Below, in pieces: positions 1-10,596 of a DNA stretch of 64,000 nucleotides (positions are counted from its first letter, which is position 1; each line of letters begins with the position of its first letter). Both the position numbers and the translations under genes were made by a program. Source of the DNA: Obelidium mucronatum (Eukaryota > Chytridiomycota > Chytridiomycetes > Chytridiales > Chytriomycetaceae). The notes beneath the pieces were generated by a model. That model ran no database searches and had not been told where the DNA came from. It was given only the letters and a program-made list of their open reading frames with translations. The DNA lies in the NCBI GenBank assembly GCA_025765595.1, contig JAIVFH010000010.1, positions 1 through 64,000 on the forward strand, written 5' to 3'.

Positions 1-1
1 T

Positions 2-641
2 GGAGTCTTCCGCCCCCCAACTGAAAACACTCCGTTCTTGGTTGGAAGTATTTTCTGTCGGTCTTTGTTGAGATCAGCCCATGCCGAGGGTTTCAGCGAC
101 TTTCTGACGAAGCGAATTGGATCAGAACCAATGCCAAAGCCGTTCGATTTTGGCGTTCATGATGACGTTGATTGGATTCGTTTTTGTCGTACCTACTGTG
201 AGTATTACTTTATCCTGCTATCCGACTTACATAACTGTTACAATTACAGGGCCAGAGAGCTCTGCGAAAGCAACAAACACTCCTATGAGACCACCACCAA
301 AACCCAATGCAAGTACTCCTTCTAGAACTCCCGGAAGACGCCCACCAGCAGCCAACAGACCTTACAATCTAAATGAGGACGGTGTTCCATTCATACCTCT
401 TTTTGACTGCTCAAAAAAGGACTTTGATCTGAAGGAACTCCAAAAGAACAAACGTCTTGCCCATTTGCTCCCAGGTGACTTTGTTTTGGTTTCTGCAACA
501 GTCAAACTGGATTCCAATGGAGACGTGTCTTTTGTCCCTACCTTTGTTGTCTTGTTTGAACGCAATGAAGATGAAAACGGCAACGTTGACAGAGTTGTGT
601 TTGGAAAGAAGGACGTGGTGGCTAAGGAGGATGAATGGTAA
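2..641 (+). CDS. C-terminal part of an unknown protein (5' truncated by window edge)
   Basis: The reading frame is already open at the window edge, so the start lies upstream. A 52-nt GT-AG intron at 198-249 joins frame 2 to the frame that ends at the TAA at 639-641, creating a Trp codon across the junction. Exon 2 starts with a Pro/Ser/Thr-rich linker (motifs such as PMRPPPKPN and TPGRRPP). It is followed by a compact hydrophobic/charged segment (LLPGDFVLVSATVKLD, then FVPTFVVLFER) and an acidic tail. I recognise no family. The linker followed by a small beta-rich domain suggests the end of a larger multidomain protein, which is inference only. A possible polyadenylation signal (AATAAA) follows at about 675. 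Confidence 0.5.
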
Positions 642-1035
642 TAGCTATTTGTATTGAATTTGTCATCACTAGGTTAATAAAGCCCATTATCTGCTCTTCA
701 ATTTTTGTGCAATATAGTGTAGCAATATTCCGCCCTTATTGGAAACAGAATATCACACTTAAGGTGACATTTCCGAACTAAAGAAATTAGCAGTACCAGC
801 CATGTATGCAGTGGTGGCCCTCAACTCCTGTTTATAGTGGGGAGTGACTTCCAATATTTTGGAATTATTGGAAACTGAATTTTGAGTGACTTCCAATATT
901 TTGTAATTATTGGAAACTGAATTTCGGTGTTTATTGAAAAATCAATGAAATAGTGGGGCCATCACTTTATTATAATAGTGGCTCAGCAAAATGTCGCCGC
1001 ACAGAGAAAAAGGATGTGTAGCTTTATAGCTGAGG
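642..1035. other. Intergenic interval with a 42-bp direct repeat
   Basis: No convincing gene is visible. The interval is AT-rich and holds two head-to-tail 42-bp copies at 842-883 and 884-925. Each copy contains the near-palindrome CCAATATTTTGGAATTATTGG or a one-base variant of it. Confidence 0.6.
842..925. repeat. Two-copy 42-bp tandem repeat with internal near-palindrome
   Basis: The unit starting GAGTGACTTCCAATATTT occurs twice in direct succession. The copies differ by G to T inside the palindrome and at the final base. Function is unknown; it could be a replication-slippage product or a binding-site pair. Confidence 0.75.
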
Positions 1036-1519
1036 CTAAAAAGGATTTGTGCCACTTGTAGACGCATGGGTGTTTGAGGGCGTGGCAGTGGCAAGCACGA
1101 CCTGCAGCACTGTTTGCACAATGACTGATTTGACGGGCGATGGAGCCTGCGAGGGGGCACACGGCGGACACTCGATCAGCGTGGCGCAGTTGTCGAAGAT
1201 GACGGTGCCGCACTGGGCGGGCGAGCACGTGACTGTCGACACGCACGCGCACGGCGGACACGCGAGCGGCTTGCCGCAGTTGTCGGCGACGACTGAGCCG
1301 CACTAGCCCGGGATGCACGCGCACTCGTTCGCCGCGACGGACCACGCGAGGTGCGGCGCGATCGTCGCGCAGTTGAACGGGCTGATGCAGCCGTACGCGC
1401 CAAACACGTCCGTGCCGAACCCCGCGCGGATGTTCTCGTTGGTGTACTGCTCGCACGGAATGCACGGCGGCCGCATCACATCAGACCAGATGAACGAGGG
1501 CGGCGAGATCCATCTGCGA
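1036..1519 (-). pseudogene. Cysteine-rich repeat protein fragment with an in-frame amber codon
   Basis: On the minus strand one frame encodes repeated cysteine motifs: CIPCEQYTNENI, then CGSVVADNCGKPLACPPC, then CGTVIFDNCATLIECPPC. It ends with a Thr/Ser-rich tail and a stop at 1036-1038. The frame is interrupted by TAG at 1303-1305, exactly where the second repeat has Gln (PAQCGTV) before the motif. A single C-to-T change from CAG would explain this. No ATG start is present; the upstream edge resembles a 3' splice site (ATCGCAG) with no partner exon before the BK gene. The fragment is markedly GC-rich compared with its flanks. CGxxxxDxCGxxxxCxxC repeats are known from secreted cysteine-rich proteins; the specific family is uncertain. 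Confidence 0.55.
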
Positions 1520-1576
1520 TTTCTTGAGAAATTTTAAAAATTTTGCTGTTTGATTAAAACACTTCAAATCACAGTT

Positions 1577-4500
1577 TCAAGGCGCCAAGACAAATAAAAG
1601 ATCCCCTTCCAAAAGAAGAACGCTTGGTAACGGATTCGTGAAAACAAAGGGAAGCTTGTTGCGTAACGTAATATTCACTCCGCGATGTATACCCATGGGA
1701 ATGATACCATGATTCAAGGCCAACTCTTGATACAGCTCCCCAAAAGTGCGATTCTAAATTCAGTCAAATAATATTTAGTTCTTAAAAACGCTTGGGAAAT
1801 TTTTTTCACCTACCACAAAGGCAGAAGGTACGGGAATCTGACCCATCCAAGACTTTTTGACATCGCTTGATGTCCCTGTGGTACTGGAACTTGAACCATC
1901 AAGAGCACCCTCTCTCTTGCACCCATTCTGAACACCGCAAAGAACCAAAGTGATTTCCAATAAACACGGGTTTCGATGCAGTTGAAACAGCAGGCTGTCG
2001 AGCATGGATGCCGAAACAACACGGCCAGCTGCAAATACGGGCGTGTTGAAATACTCGACTTCTCCTGGAATATTTTTCTCTTTCGCTCCCATCTTTGATT
2101 GTTCTTCGTGCTGTTGTATTTGTTTCTTCTTTGACAAACCAACAGATTTACCAACATTTTTTATGGCAGTGCGGAAATATCTTCGGTAGGATAGCGAACT
2201 TGTTGTAGGCGTTGGGTGTAGATAGTTTATCAAAGTCCTTCGCGGCGTTTCCAGAATCACACACTTTTCATGATCGATTTCTCGTCTCTGATACATGTTA
2301 TAGATCAAGTGAGAAATCATAATCGAAGAGCTTCCAGCAAATTCACCAGACCCGTAGCTCCCCATCTTCATGATTACAACTTTTTTTTTCCTCCATCAAT
2401 TAGTCACTTTGTACCAACACTTGAACACGTTTGTTTTTACCTTTGCTGCATCCCCGAATTCCAGCATTTATCAGGACCTTCTTTTGCCGAGGATCTCCAA
2501 CCATATAATTGATTTCAGGAAATACAGACAACACTGCGTATTCGTCATGTGTCGGTTTTCGTTCCGCCAAAAAGAGGATTCGATGATGATAAGGTAGATG
2601 CGAGGCTCTTTTTTCACAATTTAAAAAGAGCAGGGTGAGGTCAGCCTGTACTATTGTATCCAAGAAAAGAAAACTCAAGCGAAAAAAAACCTTAATCCAC
2701 AGACAAACTTGAACACATCATAATCGCCCGTACAAACAAGCAAATGCCCTTCCCAATCCACCGCCTTATCTACAACCAAACTCTTCAACTCGGATGGAAT
2801 ACCAAGAAGCCGACACTGCGGAATATTCGCGTCTTCATACGGTGTTTCTGGGAAATCCAATGTAGCCAGTTGGTTCAATTCAGGAATACTCGCACGGCGA
2901 TGCGAGACTCGTTTGAACACGTCGCTGATTCTTGGGTACGTGACTATCGGAACGTCTGTAGTTGATTCCAGAGATCCCTTCGATAATTGAATCTGAAGTT
3001 TATCATGTTGGCCCGACAATGTTTGTTGACTGTCCCGTACAACAGGCATTGCTTCAAAAATGGCATGGTTATTTGCAAGGATATGTTGGAATTCCTCCCT
3101 CGTCTGTAAAACCAATGTGAGTTTTTCGACTAGACACAAAAAAAAAACACCCCCACACAACTATAGATTTGATAGATACCATATTAGCAAACAAATCCAT
3201 GTCTGAGACCGACTGCGCAATGAATACAACGTCATCTTGAGGTCCAAGACAAACAGCCGCTCCGGGGTTAAGAATCAAATTTTTTTCTCCCATCACAGCA
3301 TCATAAACACGAACACCAATCATATTGATTTGGAGCTCGTTGAAAATAATCCACGCAGCCACATTAAAGCCAAGTCCCACAAAGTGAGCATTATTTTGAA
3401 CTACGAAAAGCTCGTTTCCGAAGCCGTCACCATATTGTGATTCCCAGAGCGTATCGTATTGGGGCTCAGGAGAAGCTGTGTTTTAAAAGTCTCGTTAACT
3501 GAGTGAAATGTTACTCGAAAATTCCACCAACAGATATGCAGCAAGTTGATCAGAAACGCCGAAGCTCCGTCATACATGACAGTCAAAGCAAGAACCAGCT
3601 GCTTCAAGTCATCAGTGCAAAGCGCTAAAGTACACTTTACTCAATATGGCATTTCAACTCAAGACACGCCAAAGATGTACATACATCCATCAGCGTTCAT
3701 TTCCTGATATGATTCAGTATCTGGAAGCAAATTGTTTACATAGAGTGGAATATCTGGTGCATAAGTATGAATCGCCCATGCTCTAAGAGTGTTCTTTTCA
3801 TCCTCTCGCCGATGATCTGCGGCACCCCGATCTGCTAAAATATACACAGCTGTCGCATGCCTATAATTTTGTTTTTACATTAGATGTCGCAATCATGTTT
3901 CAGAGATTTCAATACCTCACTTGAGCCCTCTCCAAATCCGACTTGTCCATTCCAGATGCAACCAGGTACGTCACACGGTCTTTATACTTGTACGATGTAA
4001 TCAGAGCTTGAATATCCGTGGAAGCAGGCGCACGAGCCAGAAGCACAACTTTTTCCTTCTTTGTTTGCTGAAGAAGAAATTTAAAAGACATGATATTTCC
4101 GCCGAATTCAAAAGAACCTCATGAAGTAATCCTTCGAGAACATCGCTGACTTTCGATACTGTATCAAAATGTCCCAAGACTACAAAATAGGATGCTTTTC
4201 CACGAGTGAAAACTTCTCCCTTTCCAATTTTTTGTTCCGAATATGTCGAAATCAGCGCTGAAATGAGCGAAGGCAGAACGGTAAGTGCCGTCACAATCAA
4301 TACAATGACGACAAATTGCCCGGCTTTCGTGGATGGTGAAATGTCTCCATACCCAACGGTTGAAAGAGTGACGACAACAAAATAGCTGATAAAGAAGAAG
4401 GAAAAAAAGAGTTACAGCATACTTTTACGATGACTAGCAGTCCTACTCACAAGCAGTCGAATATGTTCAAGGTCCTGCCTCCAAATCGAAACTCGGTGAT

Positions 4501-5181
4501 TTGAAAGACACATTGACCATTATACAGGATGGCCAAGAGAGTCCCCAATAAAATCACACATTTTTCCATCACGGCGCTGACATTAAAGAAGCCCATTGCG
4601 CCTCTCAACCTCAACACCTTGCGCAAACGATCCACAGCCACAATAGAACGAAGAAAATAAGGGATATAGAGAAACCGAGCCTGATTAAATTGAATCGAAA
4701 AGACAAACGGAAGTACAGTCAGGATATTAATGAACGTGAGAAGGCTGAAGAAGGACTTGAATTTGTTGTCGGCAAAAGCAACTTCGAGAATCCAAGAAAA
4801 CAGATTAAATAGCGAGAACCAAATACAAACGCCGAAGGTAACCGGCAGACGCGATATCCACAGCCAGGCGGGACCCGGCAGGTCCAGCAGGGCGGGATCG
4901 TCGAGGTGGCTGAGCGCCCACTGGATATCAAACAGATACAGGATGCAGAAGAAGATGTCGGAGATCAAATCAAGAAACGCAATTGCGATGTTGAAGCCTT
5001 TGCCCGCAAAGAAGCGCTTCGCCACGGCGAACACGTTGGCCCACAGCCGCACGCGCTCCGCAACGTTTCCTGCGCCGTCCGTGCCGCGCCGCTTCAGCCG
5101 CAGCACGCGCCGCGCCGCGCCGTAGTTGGCAAAGAGCGGCGCAGTCGCCGCCTGTTCTTCGTCGCTGCGCCGGGTGCGCAT
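1577..5181 (-). CDS. BK-type (Slo family) potassium channel, 10 exons
   Basis: About 1,020 residues. Exons (minus strand) lie at 4451-5181, 4118-4386, 3916-4067, 3685-3860, 3532-3624, 3180-3475, 2705-3103, 2441-2645, 1814-2379 and 1577-1753; the ends of the seventh exon are the least certain. The N-terminal half has hydrophobic segments starting GFNIAIAFLDLISDIFF, an S4-like FLRSIVAVDRLRKVLRLR, the K+ selectivity filter TLSTVGYGD and an S6 helix. The long cytoplasmic part matches the tandem RCK domains of Slo channels (YFVVLGHFD; VVQNNAHFVGLGFNVAAW; GHLLVCTGDYD; AAGRVVSASMLDSL), ending LLLEGDLLFVLAP. The acidic calcium bowl expected just before the AAGRVV segment is missing. The exon 1-2 junction is one nt out of frame in a T-run (4379-4383), which looks like a homopolymer indel. 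The first exon is very GC-rich. Role: plasma-membrane K+ conductance (family knowledge). Confidence 0.88.
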
Positions 5182-5221
5182 TGGTCGAGTTTGAAGTCAA
5201 TTAATGAATTGTCGAAAGAAC

Positions 5222-5410
5222 GACTGCTGCTAAAAATAGAACTTCTTTGTCGTGCAACTGAATAAAACCATCGCCGAGTTGTTCAAGAAAACGAAGTGAA
5301 ATAGTCGGGTTTGTTAATTGATTATTCTCAACATTCAGGTGCATCACTCTTTGAAACTCGATGGAATCAATGCTGTCAGCCGATTACCTGAGACAGCTCT
5401 GAAGAGATAC
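5222..5410 (-). pseudogene. LRR C-terminal remnant
   Basis: On the minus strand, frame A reads NRLTALIPSSFKE and then stops. An adjacent frame continues with MHLNVENNQLTNPTISL and a short tail. Together they match the end of the F-box/LRR proteins in this window, for example NRLTGSIPSSFDGL followed by a final repeat in the gene at 61764. This is a frameshifted stub of another family member lying directly upstream of the BK start codon. The rest of 5182-5570 is 3'-UTR-like sequence shared with the gene at 9261 and has no other gene. Confidence 0.6.
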
Positions 5411-5570
5411 AATAGCGTCTGGTATATGACCCGTTCACTGGTTGTGCGACAGATTTTGGGAGTATTGATCACATCGAAATGTCCTTTTATTAAGCATTTC
5501 AAATTCGCGGTCGGTTGCCGCTGAACCAAAGAGCCACTGGAATACAGTGACACAGAAATTGTCACCGCTC

Positions 5571-6760
5571 TCAATACTCAATGCCATGAAGCCCATTATG
5601 AAAGTTATCCGTGATACGCAAAAACAATGCCATCGACAGTCTTGTATCCGCCAAATCATTCTCTTTAACATTCATGTGCCAAAGTTTCAGCCCCTTGATA
5701 CTGTCTAAAACTTGACAAAGCGTGCCTGTCAACCGGTTCGACTCGAAAAGCAGCTGCTCCAGGTTAATCAACTTCACCAATATGGGAATTGTTCCATGAA
5801 GCTTGTTACTGCTTAAATTCATACGCTCCAAGTTAACAAGGTCCCCGAACGTGTCGGGAATCGTTCCCTGAAGCTTGTTGTTGCTTAAATCAAGTTCTCT
5901 CAATACGAAAAGATTCCCGATCGTGCTGGGGATCAGCCCTGATAGTTGGTTACTCATCAAATGCATTCTTTGCAGAGGCAAAAGTTTTCCCATTGAGTCA
6001 TGAATCGATCCTGTAAGCTGGTTGTTATCCAGTTTCAATTCTTTCAGCCGAACAGGTCCCCAAGTGTCTCGGGAATAGTTCCTCCAAGTTGATTGTATGA
6101 GAGGTCCAACTTTTCCAGATGGACAAGACGTCGCAGTGTTTCCGGGATACTTCCGGAAAGACAATTACAAGATAAATCCAAGGTCTTTAAAAGACCCAAA
6201 CAGCCAAATATTTCAGGGATTGGTCCGGTAAGGCTATTGCACCTTAAATTCAAGTATTTAAGCTGGACAAGATTTCCAAACGATGTGGGGATGTCTCCAG
6301 ACAGACTATTTAAGCTTAAATCCAATTCTTTCAGCTGACTCAGGCCCCCGAGAGTGCGCGGGATTGATCCCAAGAGGCCAAACGACAGCCTCAAAACTCG
6401 CAGCTGAAAGATTTCACCCAATGCATCGGGGATCTGAGGCGCCTGTAATTTCCCGCCAGTCTCCACCTCAATCTGAGTAACATGCCCACAGAACCAAGGG
6501 AAAGCAGATCGATAGCCGGTAGAAGAACCAAACAGCATACCGATATGCTTCTCGTGTAATTCTGTCTGTATCTTGTTGAATGGTGGGAACTGTGTAAAAT
6601 TCAATTTGGCGAAGGCAGTTGAGTCCAAGCAAGCCTTGAAGGCCTTCGAGAGACGTCTGAATTTTATGACTTGCGTCGGATCGATTCGGCTAAAGATATG
6701 GACAACAACTTCAACAGGGCAGTCAGAGAGACCAGTGTGCCGGGATTGGTAGGCTGTCAT
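5571..6760 (-). pseudogene. F-box / plant-type LRR protein with one frameshift
   Basis: Starts at the ATG at 6758-6760 (MTAYQSRHTGLSDCPVEV). An F-box-like segment occupies about residues 10-55 (LSDCPVEVVVHIFSRIDP, then a Cys/Leu-rich stretch). It is followed by about ten 24-residue LRRs of the LxGxIPxxLGxLxxL type. The frame is lost at about 6052: GGGGACCTGTTCGG encodes a premature TGA, whereas the paralogue at 9261-10535 keeps the frame (GLVRLKEMKM). Restoring one base would rejoin the two halves, and the remaining LRRs run cleanly to the stop at 5571. It is either a young pseudogene or an assembly deletion. Family role: F-box proteins recruit substrates to SCF ubiquitin ligases; the LRRs would bind the substrate. 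Confidence 0.75.
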
Positions 6761-6861
6761 TTGTCTTTTTATTTCAGAGACTTCACCTTCCTATTTATTC
6801 CTCCCATGCATCATCTAGATATATTTATTTTTCCATTTTGTCTGTTATGTTTATTAGCTAA

Positions 6862-6977
6862 TGCCGCGCCGCTTCAGCCGCAGCACGCGCCGCGCCGTAG
6901 TTGGCAATGAGCGGAGCTGTCGCCGCCATTGGTCGATAGATGTCAATTAATGCACTGTCGAAAGAACGACTGCTGCT
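6862..6977. repeat. Partial duplicate of the BK channel 5' end
   Basis: This stretch repeats 5082-5231, the start of BK exon 1 plus its upstream leader. It shares GCCGCGCCGCTTCAGCCGCA, the GTAGTTGGCAA block and the terminal GTCGAAAGAACGACTGCTGC, with internal deletions that destroy the reading frame. It lies upstream of the LRR pseudogene at 5571-6760, so the two duplicated pieces flank that gene. Nothing else is recognisable in 6761-7065. Confidence 0.8.
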
Positions 6978-7065
6978 TATCCATGCGGAGACTTCACGAT
7001 ACTACTTTATTTGCTGGAAATTATACAAATATATTCTTTTTCGTAAAATACGAAACAAAAAGAAT

Positions 7066-8298
7066 TCAAACTGACTCTAGCTTTTTCTTCCTTTGGGCCC
7101 GTTGATTCTGATGCCATATGCGCACTTTTCTTGGATGCATTCCGATTTCCATCCCAATCTCTGCCATCCTCTGCATGGTCGGATGTGTGTTGATACCAAA
7201 CTCTCTTTTAAGTGCTTGCTTCTGGTGCTTTGTCAATGCATTTCTTCTGCTGCTTTTACTGTATTTGGCCCCACCAGTCGCAGTTTTATCGCTTGAAGAT
7301 GATGACACAGATGGACTAGCCTGAGGCGAAGGCGTTATAGAGGGGCTTCTTGACTTGGTTGAGTCCCGATTGTCAGCCAAGAATTCAGTGGAATCCACAT
7401 TTGATGATGTGGCAGAATCAATAATAAAGCGCAATGATTGCCTCAATATAGCACACGCTTTTTGCTTTGCCGTCCGCTCTATTCTGCTTGGATTTGAGGT
7501 TGGAATAGAGTTTGAACTCGATGCAGCAGCAGCAGCAGCAGCAGCCGATTCGTTCTTGCACCATTCTGGCAATTGTGGTTCCGCTAGTTTCTCCGCCACC
7601 GGCATCAAGGAATTGTATCGGATTGATGTCGGCGGGGTATCCAACATAAGAAGGTCTCGCGACATAGGGTTGAATGGCGAGGGTTGAAAAAGGGACTGTG
7701 CGATAGGGCTGTTGTGGCTAGATGTATGAGTCGGAGAGAAATGAATGCTTCTACCGCCAACTTGGTGAAATGGGTGGGACTGGGGCACAGGAACATGTGA
7801 CGTAGAAGCCAGTTGTGGTGAAGATATTGCTACCAAAGGGTCCGTTACTAATTGATACGGATTAAGCTGGGACACTGATGCAGCTCTGGAAATTGGTAGT
7901 GGGCACTTAAAATTGCTCATTGGTTCGAATGAATCAAAGAATAGATCCCTCATCAGCTCCACTCCGCCTGCTATGGGTAATCCAATAGATTCATATCTCC
8001 TAGGTAGAAACTGGGGCGTGAAGTCAAGATGTTGTTGGGGGAGTGTGGTGAAGCTTGTTGATTGGGGCGGGAGCAAAATGTCAAGTGCCGATCCAAGTTG
8101 AATGTATGCTTCAGCCGACACTGTCGGAATATGACACTGTGGTAAGGATAGCTCTGGTGTATAGAAGGATATTGGGCTGAAATTTGCGATATTCAAGTTG
8201 CCCTGAATATCCAGTTGCAATCCTGATACAAGTAATTGGTCTTCCAGCTGACGCTGTGCATTTTTCATGGAGCTATCGATTTCTGGCGAATTTAGCAT
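7066..8298 (-). CDS. Homeodomain transcription factor
   Basis: Intronless, 410 residues, starting at the ATG at 8296-8298. The last 60 residues form a homeodomain: a basic arm (SSRRNALTKHQ), helix 1/2 (QALKREFGINTHPTM), and recognition helix VRIWHQNQRAQRKKK ending just before the stop. Trp48, Asn51 and Arg53 of the homeodomain are retained, but position 49, normally Phe, is His. The long N-terminal region is low-complexity, rich in Pro, Ser, Gln and Leu, with an alanine run encoded by GCA/GCT repeats (about 7520-7545). This is typical of fungal regulatory factors. It should act in the nucleus; its targets cannot be inferred. Confidence 0.85.
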   Translation of the reverse strand: MLNSPEIDSSMKNAQRQLEDQLLVSGLQLDIQGNLNIANFSPISFYTPELSLPQCHIPTVSAEAYIQLGSALDILLPPQSTSFTTLPQQHLDFTPQFLPRRYESIGLPIAGGVELMRDLFFDSFEPMSNFKCPLPISRAASVSQLNPYQLVTDPLVAISSPQLASTSHVPVPQSHPFHQVGGRSIHFSPTHTSSHNSPIAQSLFQPSPFNPMSRDLLMLDTPPTSIRYNSLMPVAEKLAEPQLPEWCKNESAAAAAAAASSSNSIPTSNPSRIERTAKQKACAILRQSLRFIIDSATSSNVDSTEFLADNRDSTKSRSPSITPSPQASPSVSSSSSDKTATGGAKYSKSSRRNALTKHQKQALKREFGINTHPTMQRMAEIGMEIGMHPRKVRIWHQNQRAQRKKKLESV

Positions 8299-9260
8299 CT
8301 TGATATCATCTCGCTTAGGCCAAAGGCTTCGTTTTCTTCTTGGTAATTTGTCTTGAATTTGTCATAATTTGCGTTGTTTTGAATAATACAAATCCACCTT
8401 GCAGAAACGACTGGATTTACGTCCGAGAAATGTCCCGCATTGGCGCCGTTATCCAGCCGATTACATCTACAGTACCCGGGCGCCTACGCTCACGGGCTGA
8501 TCTCTGTGAGTTTGGATGCGTGAACGGAATTGGCGGCAGTATTACTTTTCTGCAGACAAAAGAACGCTCTAGAAGTCCGGTTGTTCCTGTATATATTCAG
8601 TCAAAACTGCGTCGAAACTAAACGGAATACCGCTGGGTTCTAAGTCACTTCAGCCAATGGTGCTGTTGCTTCAAATTATTTTTAAGCTCTTTAAATTTAT
8701 TTCACCAGCAATTTTATTGAATAAACCTTACTGTAGTTGTTCTTGGAATGTTATCTTAGCGGCTTATGATATATTCCCACTTATGTTACCACAACGTACG
8801 CAATTGGCACTTACTTTTCCTTAACGTACGCACGTGTTACCCTTTTACTGGACCTTGTTACTGTTTTACATCATTTCAGCGGGTCTCCACCAACGCATCT
8901 GTTTCTGAAGCAAACAACCACAGGTCACTGGCAGTACAGGCTTGCTTATGGGATGAGATAGATGCGTTTTCAACGTCAAAATTGGACGCAAGTATTAGTG
9001 GCTCAACAGCAGCTTGAGTCTCGGCAACAGCTTCAAGTGGCTCACCAACTGCTGATATATCAACGGCTGGAGTCTTGACCCTGAAGTTTTGATCGGCTCG
9101 TGTAGCAACAATGAAGCTGCAGCAGACTCAACAGTTCAAATGCATCGCGACTTTTCTCTGTAATACTACGGTTTAGCATCATGGAAATCTATTCTTCTTT
9201 ATTCATAGCAACAGAACCAAAGAGCCTCTGGAATACAGTGTCGCAGAAATTTGTTGGTTC
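8299..9260. other. Intergenic interval, no gene recognised
   Basis: This interval is the upstream region of the homeodomain gene and the downstream region of the LRR gene at 9261. Short ORFs are present but show no family resemblance. The 9200-9260 part resembles the 3' flank of the LRR pseudogene (shared ACCAAAGAGCC and TGGAATACAGTG), consistent with duplication of gene plus 3' UTR. Confidence 0.5.
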
Positions 9261-10535
9261 TCAATACTTGATGGAATCCAGCCCATCATAAAAGTCCTCG
9301 CTGATTTGCAGAAAGTATGACACTGGCATTGTGGTATCCTCCAAATCATTGTCTGCAACATTCAGGTTCTGAAGTTGCAGCCCCTTAATGCTGTCTAAAA
9401 CTTGAGAAAGCGTGCTTGAAAAGTGGTTTGACTGTAGAAACATTTGCTTCAGTTGAATCAGATTCACCAGGCTGGGAATTTTTCCATGAAGCTTATTTCT
9501 GCTTAAATTAAGCCCTCTCAATGCGACAAGGTTCCCGAGTGTATCAGGGATCGTTCCATGAAGCTTGTTGTTACTTAAATCCAGTTTCCTCAATTCGACA
9601 AGGTTCCCTAAAGTAATGGGAATCTCTCCTTGAAGCTTGTTCTGGCTTAAATCCAGTTCCATCAATTCAACAAGATCCCCAAAAGTATCGGGGATCGGCC
9701 CGGACAATTGATTTTTCATCAGCTGCATTACTTCCAGGGATACCAATCCCCCCAACGAGTCGTGAATCGGTCCTGTAAGTTGATTCCACTTCATTTTCAT
9801 TTCCTTCAGCCGAACAAGACCACCAAGTTTCTCGGGAATCGTACCCACAAGCTGATTTTGTGAAAGGTCCAGCTTTTCCAAATGGACAAGGCATCCCAAA
9901 GCTCCCGGGATACTTCCTGAAAGCCGATTGAGAGACAAGTCCAAGGTTTTTAAACGAACCAAACGGCCAAACACTTCAGGGATTTGGCCGGTAAGCTGGT
10001 TGTACCCTAAATTCAAGTATTCGAGCTGGATGAGACTTCCAAAAGATGGGGGGATATCTCCAGACAGACTATTTTTGCTCAAATCCAGATCTTTCAGTTG
10101 ACCCAGACACCCAAGAGTGCGGGGGATTGATCCCGAGAGTTTGCAAAGAGACATCCTCAAAACTTGCAGTTGAACGATTTCGCCTAATGCATCAGGGATC
10201 TGACGTGGGTGCTGTTTAGGCCAAGGTCGTGGTTGCAATTCAATCTCAGTAAGATGGTTACAGAATGAAGGGAAAGCAGATCGATAGCCAGTAGAAGCGT
10301 ACAGCATCAATTCGATATGTTCTATTTGGAGCTCTGTCTCATCCTCGTCGAATGGTGGGAACTGCTTAAGATTCAACCAGGCAAAGGTGGGTGAGTCCAA
10401 ACAAGCCTTGAAGGCCTTTGAGAGACGCCTGAATTTGGTGACTTTTCTTGGCTCGATCCAGCTAAAGACATGGACAGCAACTTCAGGAGGACAGTCAGAG
10501 ATACCAGTTTGGCGGTGGGATTGGTTGGCTGTCAT
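9261..10535 (-). CDS. F-box / plant-type LRR protein, intact
   Basis: 424 residues from the ATG at 10533-10535 (MTANQSHRQTGISDCPPEV). The F-box-like domain covers about residues 10-55 (ISDCPPEVAVHVFSWIEP). A conserved spacer follows (STGYRSAFPSFCNHLTEIEL), then about 12 tandem LRRs with the LSGxIPxxLGxLxxLxxLDLS consensus and a C-terminal cap ending FYDGLDSIKY. It has no signal peptide or membrane segment, so a cytosolic or nuclear SCF adaptor is likely. It is the closest intact relative of the frameshifted copy at 5571-6760 and more distant from 61764-63161. The IP-containing LRR consensus is best known from plants. Confidence 0.85.
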   Translation of the reverse strand: MTANQSHRQTGISDCPPEVAVHVFSWIEPRKVTKFRRLSKAFKACLDSPTFAWLNLKQFPPFDEDETELQIEHIELMLYASTGYRSAFPSFCNHLTEIELQPRPWPKQHPRQIPDALGEIVQLQVLRMSLCKLSGSIPRTLGCLGQLKDLDLSKNSLSGDIPPSFGSLIQLEYLNLGYNQLTGQIPEVFGRLVRLKTLDLSLNRLSGSIPGALGCLVHLEKLDLSQNQLVGTIPEKLGGLVRLKEMKMKWNQLTGPIHDSLGGLVSLEVMQLMKNQLSGPIPDTFGDLVELMELDLSQNKLQGEIPITLGNLVELRKLDLSNNKLHGTIPDTLGNLVALRGLNLSRNKLHGKIPSLVNLIQLKQMFLQSNHFSSTLSQVLDSIKGLQLQNLNVADNDLEDTTMPVSYFLQISEDFYDGLDSIKY

Positions 10536-10596
10536 TATTGGTTTTTTAATACGCAATTCGTTTTATTCTATTCTGCAAAATTCTATGCCAACTCTA

